In this document: positions 1 to 7,488 of the stretch, piece after piece
Layout: each line of letters begins with the position of its first letter
Position numbering within the stretch: position 1 is the stretch's first letter
Assembly: GCF_946222045.1 (NCBI RefSeq)
Contig: NZ_CAMILN010000049.1
Span: 1 to 11,925 of the forward strand
Reading direction: 5' to 3'
DNA: 11,925 nucleotides
DNA from: an uncultured Peptoniphilus sp.
Lineage (GTDB): Bacteria > Bacillota > Clostridia > Tissierellales > Peptoniphilaceae
Notes under the pieces: generated by a model
The model's input: only the letters and a program-made list of their open reading frames with translations
What the model was told of the DNA's origin: nothing
Database searches by the model: none
Program-made: the position numbers and the translations under genes

Positions 1-1
1 G

Positions 2-64
2 GATATTATTACCCACCCTTTTAAAAATCAGGAAAAATATATTAAAGATTATATTAAAAATTAA
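2..64 (+). CDS. Possible C-terminal end of a gene cut by the left edge
   Basis: A reading frame is open from the window edge to a TAA at 62-64 and encodes 20 residues (DIITHPFKNQEKYIKDYIKN). The mix of His, Pro, Gln, Asp and Glu looks more protein-like than the Ile/Phe/Asn-only peptides of the other frames here, so this may be the end of a plus-strand gene. The stretch is too short to recognise a family. A second plus frame is open to about 83 but is low in complexity. No strong terminator follows, only a weak AT-only hairpin near 91-106. This is an inference from composition alone. Confidence 0.3.
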   Translation, partial: DIITHPFKNQEKYIKDYIKN

Positions 65-189
65 CCAATTCACGATACAATAAGTAATACAAAAAATAAT
101 ATTTTTAATTATATTTTTCATAACCCAATTACACAGCCTTTATATAAAATATTAGCATTTTCACTAAATATTTTGTAATTTATAATAAT
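65..189. other. AT-rich intergenic stretch
   Basis: Almost pure A/T sequence with short poly-A and poly-T tracts and a weak AAAAATA/TATTTTT inverted repeat near 91-106. On the minus strand a frame opens with ATG at 119-121 and runs off the left edge. Its peptide is almost all Ile, Phe and Asn and it has no convincing ribosome binding site, so it is not called. No RNA gene or clear promoter was seen. Confidence 0.4.
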
Positions 190-357
190 TTATTTAATTG
201 TTTTACTCTCCATTAACTTATCAGCTAACTTAGATAAAATAAAATAAATACCAAACCATATTATGACTTCATAAATTAAATTTAATTCTACAAATTTTCT
301 AACAAGCACAACTATAATCCAAGTAAATAATGAAATTTTTAGACCCTTATCTTTCAT
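190..357 (-). CDS. Small two-helix membrane protein, hypothetical
   Basis: This 55-residue protein starts MKDKGLKISLF and matches no family I recognise. It has two hydrophobic stretches, about residues 8-20 and 27-42, separated by a short polar segment (RKFVELN), and a basic C-terminus (DKLMESKTIK). That suggests a small integral membrane protein with both ends in the cytoplasm. The ATG at 355-357 is preferred over the in-frame ATG at 409-411 because GTAGGA lies 5 bases upstream of it and nothing similar precedes the other. The gene is downstream of the nuclease-helicase on the same strand, but a possible extended -10 promoter in the gap suggests separate transcription. Composition is far more AT-rich than the large genes nearby. 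It could be a spurious frame; the ribosome binding site and helix pattern are the only support. Confidence 0.5.
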   Translation of the reverse strand: MKDKGLKISLFTWIIVVLVRKFVELNLIYEVIIWFGIYFILSKLADKLMESKTIK

Positions 358-399
358 ATTATTCCTACTTTCTTTTGATTTATATAATAACTTTATTAT

Positions 400-428
400 A
401 GTATAACACAATTGTGCTGCTGAATTGT
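400..428 (-). promoter_or_regulatory. Candidate promoter with a 10-bp palindrome, upstream of the small membrane gene
   Basis: On the minus strand TGTTATACT (an extended -10, hexamer at 400-405) lies about 45 bases upstream of the preferred start. A poor -35 (ACAATT, 423-428) sits 17 bp further up. A perfect palindrome CACAATTGTG (407-416) lies between the two elements, where a repressor could bind. The palindrome is seen; promoter and operator roles are inferred. Confidence 0.35.
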
Positions 429-506
429 CTGATTATCAATAATGATTACAAAATTACAATCCCTAGAATTGACTAATGTATTATTGTCATTTATATTTTT
501 GTGATT

Positions 507-2807
507 TTATTTGTCTTTTTCTTCCTCGAAATTTTTTAAAATTTCATTAATTTCCACTGAGTCCATAAAATCAAAAATTTGCCAGTGGTGGGGGAGTAAA
601 AACTTGTAAGGTGGGATAGAAAATCTCTTATCTATTAATAAAATCTTCCCCCTGTCATCTTCTGTCCTTATAACACGCCCTGCAGATTGGATGACCTTGA
701 TCATTCCTGGATAGATGTAGGCGTACTCATAGCCTCTTGAGTACTTCTTTTGGAAGTGGGACTTTAAAATATTTCTCTCGTAAGAAAGTCCAGGCAGGCC
801 CACACTTATTATGGCAACTCCCCTTAGTCTTTCACCAATTAGGTCTATGCCTTCAGAGAAGACTCCTCCCATAACTGCAAAGGCCCTTGTCGATGATGAG
901 AAGGTAAAGTTGTTTAAAAATTCTTCCCTCTCTCCTTCTGTCATTTCTCTTTCTTGCTTGATTGCTTCTCCGTCAATCTCTACATATCTTTCGTAAACTG
1001 CTTCCATGTAGGAGTAGGACGGGCAAAAGAAAATATAATTGCCATCATCTTGTGAAAACTCCCTTAAGTTATCAATTATTTCCTCAATTGATTCTTCCCT
1101 GTCCCTATATACTGTAGAAATTTTATTGTTTCTAAGGACCAAAAGATTCTTTGGATCAAAGGGCGACTCAATCTTGTAGTAGGAAGTTTCTTCGTCTGCC
1201 CCCAAAAGTTTTCCATAATATCTTATGGGGTTTAGGGTTGCAGAGAAAAATATAGAAGACCTTGGAGCCTTCAAAATATTTTCAAAGATTGGGGCAATGT
1301 CAAGGGACTTTACCCTTATTTTGTCTTCGTCCTTTATGGAGACAAAGTCCTTGTTGTAGTATTCCAAAATTTTGATGTAGTTAAAGAGAGAAAAGTAAAT
1401 ATCTAGAGCTTCCTCGTAATCTTCTTGGTCCTTGTCCTTGGTCAAGAAGTCGTTCATGGAAAAAACTGTCTTCTCCACTTCCCCATTAAATCCAATAAAG
1501 GACTCATAAGAATAAAAAGTCTTGCGTGAGTCTAACTTTTGAAATTCTTCAAGGGCATGAGCCAAGTGCCTTCTTGCTGCCTTCCTCTTCTTTGGCAAGA
1601 TTTCCCTTAATCTTTTGAGGTCTTCTATTGAAATTTCTGCCGAATACATTTCCCTTCCCCTTTCAAGGAGGTTGTGGCTCTCGTCAACTAAGAGGGTGAA
1701 CCTCAGCATGGAGTTTTCAAAAAATCTCTTTAGATATACTGTTGGGTCAAATATGTAATTGTAGTCGCAGACAATAAAGTCAGAAAAGTCTAGTAGGTCA
1801 AGTTGGTATTCAAAGGGGCAAACCATGTGGAGCCTTGCAAACTTTTCAATATTTTCCCTTGTAAAGTTGTCACAGGCATCAAAGATGTCGATTATGGCAT
1901 CATTTACCCTATCAAAGTGGCCCTTGGCATAGGGACAGTCCTTGGGATTACAGGCGACCTTGTCGTTGATGCAGATCTTGTCCTTGGCTGTGACAATTGT
2001 CAGCTTTAACCTGAGCTTTTTATTTAAAAGTCTTTCAAGTCCGTCCTTGGCTGCGTTTTTACCAGTAGACCTTGCCACTAGATAAAAGGCCTTGTCAATC
2101 TTGTCTTCTCCCATGGCCTTAATTGTTGGAAATATTGTGGAGATTGACTTGCCAATCCCCGTTGGGGCTTCTACAAATATTTTATTCTCATCATCAATGG
2201 TATTGTAGACTGCAACAGAAAGTTCCCTCTGTCCCTTCCTAAAGGATTTAAAGGGGAATTTTAATTTTTTTATAGACTGGTCTCTTGTGTCCTTCCACTC
2301 AACTATCCTTTTTGAAAATTCAAGATATTCCACTAGAGTTCCCATGAAAAAGTCACGAAGTTCTCCAAAAGTGAAAGTCTTTTTTATATTTAAAATTTCT
2401 TCTGACTCCAATTGATAATAAGTCAGCATGACATTTATCTCATCAAGTTCATGGTCCTTGGCATAGATATAGGCATAGCACTTGGCCTGGGCCCAGTGCA
2501 TTATGTTTTCTTCTTTCTCAAGGTCCTCAAGCTCTCTTGTAGTTGATTTAATTTCATCTACTGTCACCTGGTCTGTGACCTCAATCCCATCGGCACGACC
2601 CTCAACAGTAAAATTTATTCCCTCAATTTCTTCTGTAGTCCTCAAAAAAACTTCTGTCAAGAAATCCTTAGAGTATTCCCTTTGGACCTTTTGATGGGCC
2701 TTGATCCCTTCCACGGCCCTCTTGTTGGAAAAAAATCTCCTGTCTATGTCGCCAGACCTCTTGACGAACTCTATTAAATTTCTTACGGAGATTCTTACTT
2801 CCTTCAC
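507..2807 (-). CDS. RecB-like nuclease fused to an Fe-S Rad3/XPD (DinG-type) DNA helicase
   Basis: This 766-residue protein probably unwinds and cuts DNA during repair. The N-terminus carries a RecB/Cas4-type PD-(D/E)xK nuclease pattern: H38, D73 in GRADGI, E85-x-K87 in DEIKST, and Q107xxxY111. The helicase follows: Q-motif region with FRKGQ near 189-193, Walker A EAPTGIGKS (213-221), four cysteines placed as in XPD/DinG Fe-S domains (C279, C286, C291, C330), DEAH-like box DESH (375-378), SATLNP (522-527), SEGIDLIGER (651-660) and QSAGRVIR (707-714) with its arginine fingers. The start is GTG, with AAAGGA 6 bases upstream; no better start was seen. It lies 27 bases after trmL and is probably the last gene of the COG2509-trmL operon. 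The C-terminus is rich in Glu and Lys. Family assignment is firm; polarity, substrate and partners are not known. Confidence 0.9.
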   Translation of the reverse strand: MKEVRISVRNLIEFVKRSGDIDRRFFSNKRAVEGIKAHQKVQREYSKDFLTEVFLRTTEEIEGINFTVEGRADGIEVTDQVTVDEIKSTTRELEDLEKEENIMHWAQAKCYAYIYAKDHELDEINVMLTYYQLESEEILNIKKTFTFGELRDFFMGTLVEYLEFSKRIVEWKDTRDQSIKKLKFPFKSFRKGQRELSVAVYNTIDDENKIFVEAPTGIGKSISTIFPTIKAMGEDKIDKAFYLVARSTGKNAAKDGLERLLNKKLRLKLTIVTAKDKICINDKVACNPKDCPYAKGHFDRVNDAIIDIFDACDNFTRENIEKFARLHMVCPFEYQLDLLDFSDFIVCDYNYIFDPTVYLKRFFENSMLRFTLLVDESHNLLERGREMYSAEISIEDLKRLREILPKKRKAARRHLAHALEEFQKLDSRKTFYSYESFIGFNGEVEKTVFSMNDFLTKDKDQEDYEEALDIYFSLFNYIKILEYYNKDFVSIKDEDKIRVKSLDIAPIFENILKAPRSSIFFSATLNPIRYYGKLLGADEETSYYKIESPFDPKNLLVLRNNKISTVYRDREESIEEIIDNLREFSQDDGNYIFFCPSYSYMEAVYERYVEIDGEAIKQEREMTEGEREEFLNNFTFSSSTRAFAVMGGVFSEGIDLIGERLRGVAIISVGLPGLSYERNILKSHFQKKYSRGYEYAYIYPGMIKVIQSAGRVIRTEDDRGKILLIDKRFSIPPYKFLLPHHWQIFDFMDSVEINEILKNFEEEKDK

Positions 2808-2834
2808 AATAAATCCTTTCTATTATCTATAAAC

Positions 2835-3299
2835 TTATTCCAAATCTAAAAAATCAAGCTGCCTTAGGGCCTCAAACAAAATTATATTTGCAGAGTTTGA
2901 TAGGTTCAAACTCCTGCCAAAGTCCTTTAACATGGGAATCCTTATGGCATTTTCATAATTTGCAAAAATTAAATCTTCTGGCAGACCACGAGTTTCTGGT
3001 CCAAAAACAATAAAGTCTCCATCCTTATATTCAACATCTGTGTACTTTTTCTTTGCCTTAGTCGAAGCAAGGTAGAAGTTGTTATCAGGATACTTTTCCA
3101 CAAGTTCATCATAGGAATCATAATAAGAAATATCCACAAGATGCCAGTAGTCAAGGCCTGCCCTCTTTAAATGTGAGTCATCAACAGAAAAACCCAAGGG
3201 TCTTATGAGGTGGAGCCTTGACTGTGTAAGTCCACAAGTCCTGGCTATGGCACCTGTGTTAAAGGGAATTTCTGGTTCGTAAAATACTATATTTAACAT
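2835..3299 (-). CDS. trmL: tRNA (cytidine/uridine-34 2'-O)-methyltransferase TrmL
   Basis: A SPOUT-class methyltransferase of 154 residues, the usual length for TrmL. It uses S-adenosylmethionine to methylate the 2'-O of the wobble nucleotide of certain tRNA-Leu species in the cytoplasm, and works as a homodimer. Family motifs are all present: NTGAIARTC (14-22), GPETRGLP (100-107), IPM (121-123) and SLNLSNS (130-136), the last three forming the trefoil-knot cofactor site. The start ATG (3297-3299) lies inside the end of the FAD-dehydrogenase gene, which stops at 3293, giving a 7-nt overlap. Its ribosome binding site AGAAGGAGAT lies in the upstream coding sequence, so the two are probably translationally coupled. 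Close relatives in the SpoU group methylate other tRNAs or rRNA, but length and motifs favour TrmL. Confidence 0.92.
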   Translation of the reverse strand: MLNIVFYEPEIPFNTGAIARTCGLTQSRLHLIRPLGFSVDDSHLKRAGLDYWHLVDISYYDSYDELVEKYPDNNFYLASTKAKKKYTDVEYKDGDFIVFGPETRGLPEDLIFANYENAIRIPMLKDFGRSLNLSNSANIILFEALRQLDFLDLE

Positions 3300-4849
3300 G
3301 ATTTATCTCCTTCTAAAATTTCTATGGCACACTTTATCCCATCAAGGGCAGAAGAAATTATTCCACCAGAATAACCTGCTCCCTCCCCAATGGGATATAG
3401 GTTTTTATATTTTTCGGTCCTGTAATTATCTCTCACAATTCGGACTGGGGAAGAAGTCCTAGTTTCAACTCCAGTTAAAATTGCATCGTCACTTGCAAAT
3501 CCCTTGACCCTCTTGTCCATAACTTTTAGGGCGTTTTTTATAGCCTTGTTAATAGATTCTGGATAAATTTCATTTAAGTCGGCAAAGACATAGCCTGGTA
3601 TAAAAGTCGGCTTGACCTGACCAAGCTCTTCTGTAATTCTTCCTTCCATAAAGTCCCCTAGCCTTTGGACTGGGGCCTTGCCCCCACCCATCTCATAGGC
3701 CTTTTTTTCAATCTCATTTTGAAAGTCCATGCCGGCAAGATTTCCCTGACCATAAATTTTTTCGTCAATAGTTGCGACTACAGCCGAGTTAGAATTATCC
3801 CCATCCCTGTCGTGGTAGGACATTCCATTTACGCAAACTTGTCCCTCAATTGAGGAGGAGTTGACAACATAGCCACCTGGGCACATACAAAAAGTATAAA
3901 CTGAATGCTCAAAGTCCTTGTCTGTTACATTTAGTTGATAAGTTGCTCCTGGCAGTTTGTCTGAATTCATCCCAAATTGAGCAAGCTCGATGTCCTTTCT
4001 CAGGTGTTCAATCCTAAAGCCCACTGCAAAGGGCTTTGACTCAAGAAGTCCATAGTCATCTAGGGTCCTAAAAGTATCACGGGCAGAATTTCCAAGAGCC
4101 AAGATGTAGGCATCAGCTTGATAGTCACCCTTGTCAGTGATAATTTTACTTACATTCCCATCACAGGCTTCGAAGTCCAAAAACTTTTCACTAAAGTGGT
4201 AAGACCCACCTAGGCTCTCAATTTCTCTTCTCACATTTTTTATGACGTCACGCAAGATATCTGTCCCAATGTGGGGCTTTTGCTCATAGAGAATTTCTTC
4301 AGGAGCTCCATGGTCAACAAAGATGTCGAAAATCTTCCCCATCCTCTTGTCCTTGGAACGAGAAGTTAGCTTTCCGTCAGAAAAGGTCCCTGCTCCACCT
4401 TCCCCAAATTGGACGTTGGACTCCTCATTTAAGACTCCAGTCTTGTGAAGGACTTCAATGTCTTTGACCCTTTCATCAACTGGCTTTCCTCTCTCAATTA
4501 GGGTAACCTTGACACCCTTCTTGGCAAGGAGGTAGGCTGCAAAAAGTCCTGCAGGCCCAGTCCCAACAATTACCGCTGACTTAACCTCATTTTTGTTTTC
4601 AACTTGAAGCTTCTCTTCTTTAAAGACTGCCAAATTATTTTTAAGTCTCTTTTGAACCTTCTTGTCTATTTCATCAAGATCTAAGTCAATGACAACCTGG
4701 TAGACAAAATTCAAACCCCTTCTTGCATCGAGAGATTTTTTGTAAATCTTAAAGTCAAAATCCTTCTTATTTATTTCTTTTTCTATTTTCTCCCTCAAAA
4801 ACCCTTGGTCCTTGTCATAGGGAATTTTTATATTTCTTAAAATTATCAT
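3293..4849 (-). CDS. FAD-dependent dehydrogenase, COG2509 type
   Basis: A 518-residue flavoprotein of a widespread but poorly characterised family. The first 90 residues form a small polar domain typical of the family. A Rossmann FAD-binding motif follows (VIVGTGPAG, 93-101), with the acidic end of the second strand in LIERG (117-121). The glycine-rich stretch FGEGGAGTFSDGKL (148-161) and the C-terminal YPIGEGAGYSGGI close the flavin site, as in related oxidoreductases. The CMCPGGYVV segment near the middle is also characteristic. No signal peptide or membrane segment is seen, so it is probably cytoplasmic. The substrate is unknown. The start ATG is preceded by a GGTGA element, and an extended -10 promoter lies just upstream. 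It is the first gene of the operon with trmL and the nuclease-helicase; this grouping does not by itself explain its function. Confidence 0.88.
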   Translation of the reverse strand: MIILRNIKIPYDKDQGFLREKIEKEINKKDFDFKIYKKSLDARRGLNFVYQVVIDLDLDEIDKKVQKRLKNNLAVFKEEKLQVENKNEVKSAVIVGTGPAGLFAAYLLAKKGVKVTLIERGKPVDERVKDIEVLHKTGVLNEESNVQFGEGGAGTFSDGKLTSRSKDKRMGKIFDIFVDHGAPEEILYEQKPHIGTDILRDVIKNVRREIESLGGSYHFSEKFLDFEACDGNVSKIITDKGDYQADAYILALGNSARDTFRTLDDYGLLESKPFAVGFRIEHLRKDIELAQFGMNSDKLPGATYQLNVTDKDFEHSVYTFCMCPGGYVVNSSSIEGQVCVNGMSYHDRDGDNSNSAVVATIDEKIYGQGNLAGMDFQNEIEKKAYEMGGGKAPVQRLGDFMEGRITEELGQVKPTFIPGYVFADLNEIYPESINKAIKNALKVMDKRVKGFASDDAILTGVETRTSSPVRIVRDNYRTEKYKNLYPIGEGAGYSGGIISSALDGIKCAIEILEGDKSC

Positions 4850-4864
4850 TTTTTCACCAAGGAC

Positions 4865-4895
4865 ATTATAACACGAAAAAAGTCTCTTTCATCAA
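4865..4895 (-). promoter_or_regulatory. Promoter of the COG2509-trmL-helicase operon
   Basis: On the minus strand TGTTATAAT forms an extended -10 (hexamer at 4865-4870) with a possible -35 TTGATG (4890-4895) at a long 19-bp spacing. Transcription would start about 4858, leaving a leader of only about 10 nt that begins near the GGTGA ribosome binding site. Confidence 0.6.
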
Positions 4896-4914
4896 TTCTC
4901 ACAAATGCTATAAT
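4886..4914 (+). promoter_or_regulatory. Promoter of lepB, interleaved with the divergent promoter
   Basis: TATAAT at 4909-4914 is a consensus -10. The -35 (CTTTCA, 4886-4891, 17-bp spacing) is poor. Predicted initiation near 4921 would fall within the AGGAGG ribosome binding site (4920-4925), so the true start may be slightly upstream or the leader is very short. The -35 region overlaps the -35 of the opposite promoter, so the two probably compete for polymerase. Confidence 0.5.
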
Positions 4915-4930
4915 AAAAGAGGAGGTAAAT

Positions 4931-5449
4931 ATGCAAAAAGATTATTCATACATAAAAGTTATAATTATTGCTGTCCTTCTCGCCCTCTTTGTAAGAAGCT
5001 TTCTCTTCAATGTGGTGAGAGTCCAGCAAACATCAATGTATCCAACAGTTAAGCCCAATGATATAATTCTCTCTTCTTCCCTTTACAGGTTTAAGAAAGA
5101 TTACAAGCGAGGGGATATAATTGTCTTCAAGTCCCCTTCAGAGAAGAAGATGTTAATCAAAAGAATTGTTGGACTTCCTGGAGAGAAAGTCGAAATCTAC
5201 GACGGCTCAATTTACATTAATGGAAAAATTTTAGAAGAAAAATATTTTGAGGAAAAACCCTACACCCTCTCTCCCACAAGAGCCTTTGATGTAAAAGAAG
5301 ATGAGATTTTTGTCCTTGGCGACAACAGAAGCCCCAGAGGGTCTTTTGACTCAAGAGAGTTTGGACCAATTAAGATAAAAAGTCTTAGGTCCCATCCCTT
5401 CTACAGGATTTTTCCACTGAATTCAAAAAAATTTATAAATAAATATTAA
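4931..5449 (+). CDS. lepB: Type I signal peptidase
   Basis: A membrane-anchored serine protease of 172 residues, the short Firmicutes type, that removes signal peptides from exported proteins on the outer face of the membrane. One N-terminal helix (about 8-28) is followed by the catalytic serine motif QTSMYPT (S35) and the lysine general base in LIKRIVGLPG (K77). The substrate-binding box is GDNR with SFDSRE (130-143). The fold is complete and the length normal. The ATG has an AGGAGG site 5 bases upstream. It is monocistronic and divergent from the FAD-dehydrogenase operon. A hairpin starts 3 bases after the stop, but lepB transcripts may really end at the large palindrome further on. No sortase or pilin genes are adjacent, so a general secretory role is more likely than a dedicated one. 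Confidence 0.95.
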   Translation: MQKDYSYIKVIIIAVLLALFVRSFLFNVVRVQQTSMYPTVKPNDIILSSSLYRFKKDYKRGDIIVFKSPSEKKMLIKRIVGLPGEKVEIYDGSIYINGKILEEKYFEEKPYTLSPTRAFDVKEDEIFVLGDNRSPRGSFDSREFGPIKIKSLRSHPFYRIFPLNSKKFINKY

Positions 5450-5451
5450 AA

Positions 5452-5473
5452 AAGAGACCTCACTGGGTCTCTT
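5452..5473 (-). terminator. Intrinsic terminator for minus-strand transcripts
   Basis: An 8-bp perfect stem AAGAGACC/GGTCTCTT with a 6-base loop. On the minus strand it is followed by a run of T, so it fits the end of the folA-regulator-kinase transcript. On the plus strand it is followed by AAAACTG, so it is a poor terminator for lepB even though it begins 3 bases after the lepB stop. Confidence 0.7.
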
Positions 5474-5490
5474 AAAACTGAGAATAAAAC

Positions 5491-5658
5491 AAAAAACCTC
5501 TTGCTAAGAATATCCTATGTAAAAAATTGTCTTATTTTCAAATCGAAGGACTTCGCCCAAAATCGCACTGTTTGAGCAAAGCGAGTTTGCGATTTTAGAA
5601 GGTCGAGATTTAGAAAATAGCAATTTTTGTAATGAGATATTCGGTCAAGAGGTTTTTT
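5491..5658. repeat. 168-bp long imperfect palindrome, MITE-like
   Basis: The two halves match as inverted repeats over nearly their whole length. Paired blocks from the outside in are 5491-5503 with 5646-5658 (13 bp perfect, AAAAAACCTCTTG), 5508-5513 with 5637-5642, 5522-5529 with 5621-5628, 5533-5539 with 5613-5619, 5540-5544 with 5607-5611, and 5559-5567 with 5588-5596 (AAAATCGCA). A side hairpin CGAAG-GA-CTTCG (5544-5555) interrupts the left arm. It has no coding content. The ends and size fit a non-autonomous transposable element or a palindromic intergenic repeat; no clear target duplication was found. T runs beyond both outer arms could make it a two-way terminator between lepB and the kinase gene. 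Confidence 0.65.
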
Positions 5659-5678
5659 TTCTTATATTTACAGATGAC

Positions 5679-6827
5679 TCATGTGGTCACTTTTTTCGGC
5701 AAGATTACCTTAAATACTGTCCCAATAATTTCTCCATCTTCATTTACATTGTCACTAATAAGGACCTTACCACCTAACTTTTCTACAATATTCTTCACAA
5801 GATTTAGGCCAATTCCATAGCCACCAGTTTTCTTATTTCTCGATTCATCAAGCCTATAAAATAAATCAAAAACTTTTTCTCTCTCTTCTTCATCAATCCC
5901 AGGCCCTGTGTCCTTGACATAAATAAAATAATTTTCTTCATCTTCTGCGAAGTCAAAGATCACAAGCCCTCCCTTCCTGTTATAGGAAATGGCATTTTTG
6001 CCAAGATTGTAAAGGACCCTTTCCAGTAAGATGTCGCTGGTGTAAATTTCTTTACTCTTAACTTCTGAAATAATTTTTATATTTTTTTCTTCAGCTAGTT
6101 CTTCCAGGTCAAAAGCAATCTCTTCCACCAAATCTTTTATGTTAAAATTTCTTAAAACTGCATTTTCCCTTCGATTTAAAAATAAAAGTGACTCAATAAT
6201 TTTTGAAATCCTGTCAATATTCTCATCAAAATTTTCCAAAAGTTCCTTTAACTCTTGGTCTTCAACCTTATTTTTCATGAGATAAATCTCAAGGGATGAC
6301 TTCATCACAGCCACTGGGGTGTTTAACTCATGGGCAATGGATGATGACAGGGCCTTCTCCCTTTCGTAGGACCCATAAATCTTATCCATAGACTTTTGAA
6401 AGGCCAGGGACAGGTCACTAATCTCCTGTGACTGACCTGGCATGTAGATATTTTCTTCATGACTTACATTGTCAATGTCAATTTCTTGGACCCTCTCCTT
6501 TAATTCCTTTAAGGGCCTAAGGCTTTTAGAAACTAAAAAATAATAAACCAAGGACCCAAGGGCAATGGTAGACCCCATAACTATTAGAGAGAAATTTTTA
6601 ATCTCCCTTGTGGACTTTAACTTTGAGTCTTCGAGGACAATAAAATAATCTTCATTTCCTCTTTTTGTCTCTTCCATGACAATTTTTTCGCCAATGTCTT
6701 GGATTCTCTTCTCCTGATACTTTCCAATAATATAATTGGAAGCCGCCGTCATTATAATAAAAATTAAAATAATAGAAAGGATGAGTTTGAAGATAAGAGT
6801 ATTCTTCACATTTTTAATTTTCTTCAT
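5679..6827 (-). CDS. Sensor histidine kinase, two-component system
   Basis: A membrane-bound kinase of 382 residues that should phosphorylate the response regulator encoded just upstream. It has helix 1 (about 11-34), a short extracytoplasmic loop of about 44 residues rich in Lys and Glu, helix 2 (about 79-99) and a HAMP linker (about 100-150). The HisKA H box SSIAHELNTP carries phospho-acceptor H166. The ATPase boxes are N (LGKNAIS, N278), G1 (DTGPG, 306-310) and G2 (GGYGIGL, 335-341). The ATG at 6825-6827 overlaps the end of the regulator gene by 14 bases and has GGAAAGGG about 11 bases upstream. An in-frame ATG at 6852-6854 would add 9 residues but has no ribosome binding site. The signal is unknown; so small a sensor loop suggests detection within the membrane or through a partner. 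Confidence 0.9.
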   Translation of the reverse strand: MKKIKNVKNTLIFKLILSIILIFIIMTAASNYIIGKYQEKRIQDIGEKIVMEETKRGNEDYFIVLEDSKLKSTREIKNFSLIVMGSTIALGSLVYYFLVSKSLRPLKELKERVQEIDIDNVSHEENIYMPGQSQEISDLSLAFQKSMDKIYGSYEREKALSSSIAHELNTPVAVMKSSLEIYLMKNKVEDQELKELLENFDENIDRISKIIESLLFLNRRENAVLRNFNIKDLVEEIAFDLEELAEEKNIKIISEVKSKEIYTSDILLERVLYNLGKNAISYNRKGGLVIFDFAEDEENYFIYVKDTGPGIDEEEREKVFDLFYRLDESRNKKTGGYGIGLNLVKNIVEKLGGKVLISDNVNEDGEIIGTVFKVILPKKVTT

Positions 6828-7488
6828 CAATAATGTAGCCCTTTCCAATTTCATTTCTTATAATATTTTTGCCAAGCCTGTCCTTTAGCTTCCTCCTAAG
6901 GGCAGACATGTGGACTCTCACAACATTGGAGAAAAGGTCCACCTCATCATTCCAAATATGGTCCATTAGCTCTTCAGCAGTTACATACCTCCCCAGGTTG
7001 AAAAATAAATATTCCAAGATTCCAGCTTCCTTGGCAGTTAACTTTAGAGGCTCTTTATTTATTGTGAAGGTCCTTTTTATTGTGTCAAACTCAACTCCCT
7101 GAGCTCTTATCACTGAGTCACTAATGGATGTTTTTCTCCTCAAAAGTGACCTAATCCTGGCCTTTAATTCCTCAAAGTGGAAGGGCTTTAAGATATAATC
7201 ATTGGCTCCCAGGTCAAGTCCCCTAACCCTGTCATCAACATCTGAAAGGGCAGTGAGCATTATGACATTGACTTCCTTGTCACGATCCCTTATCTCTTCT
7301 AGGATTTCAAAACCATTCTTTCCATGCAAGTTTATATCCAAGATTATAAGGTCGTAGGAATTTGTAAAGGCCATAAAAGACCCTTCATCTCCATCAAGGG
7401 CAGTATCAACTGCATAGCCCGAATGAACTAGACCTTCCTTAATGGACTTTAAAAGTTTTTCATCATCTTCAACAATTAAAATTTTCAT
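6814..7488 (-). CDS. OmpR/PhoB-type response regulator
   Basis: A cytoplasmic DNA-binding regulator of 224 residues. The receiver domain (1-115) has the acidic pair D8/D9 (VEDD), phospho-acceptor D51 (LIILDINL), switch threonine T79 (MLTA) and K101 in the LKPF motif. The C-terminal winged-helix domain (about 128-222) shows the usual TAKEAGILEYLF and VVRVHMSALRRKL segments, the latter being the recognition helix, and ends with GKGYII. The start ATG shares an ATGA overlap with the stop codon of the dihydrofolate reductase gene, and the 3' end overlaps the kinase gene, so all three are probably translated together. Targets cannot be told from the window; no obvious direct repeats lie upstream of folA to suggest autoregulation. 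Confidence 0.93.
   Translation of the reverse strand: MKILIVEDDEKLLKSIKEGLVHSGYAVDTALDGDEGSFMAFTNSYDLIILDINLHGKNGFEILEEIRDRDKEVNVIMLTALSDVDDRVRGLDLGANDYILKPFHFEELKARIRSLLRRKTSISDSVIRAQGVEFDTIKRTFTINKEPLKLTAKEAGILEYLFFNLGRYVTAEELMDHIWNDEVDLFSNVVRVHMSALRRKLKDRLGKNIIRNEIGKGYIIDEEN

Noticed and set aside
2..121. Minus-strand frame from ATG at 121 running off the left edge
   Set aside because: The peptide is almost only Ile, Asn, Phe and Lys, as expected from random AT-rich DNA, and it lacks a good ribosome binding site.
6825..6854. ATG at 6854 as the start of the histidine kinase
   Set aside because: It has no Shine-Dalgarno sequence and adds nine residues before the usual basic pre-helix segment. 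The ATG at 6827 is preferred, though its spacing of about 11 bases is long.
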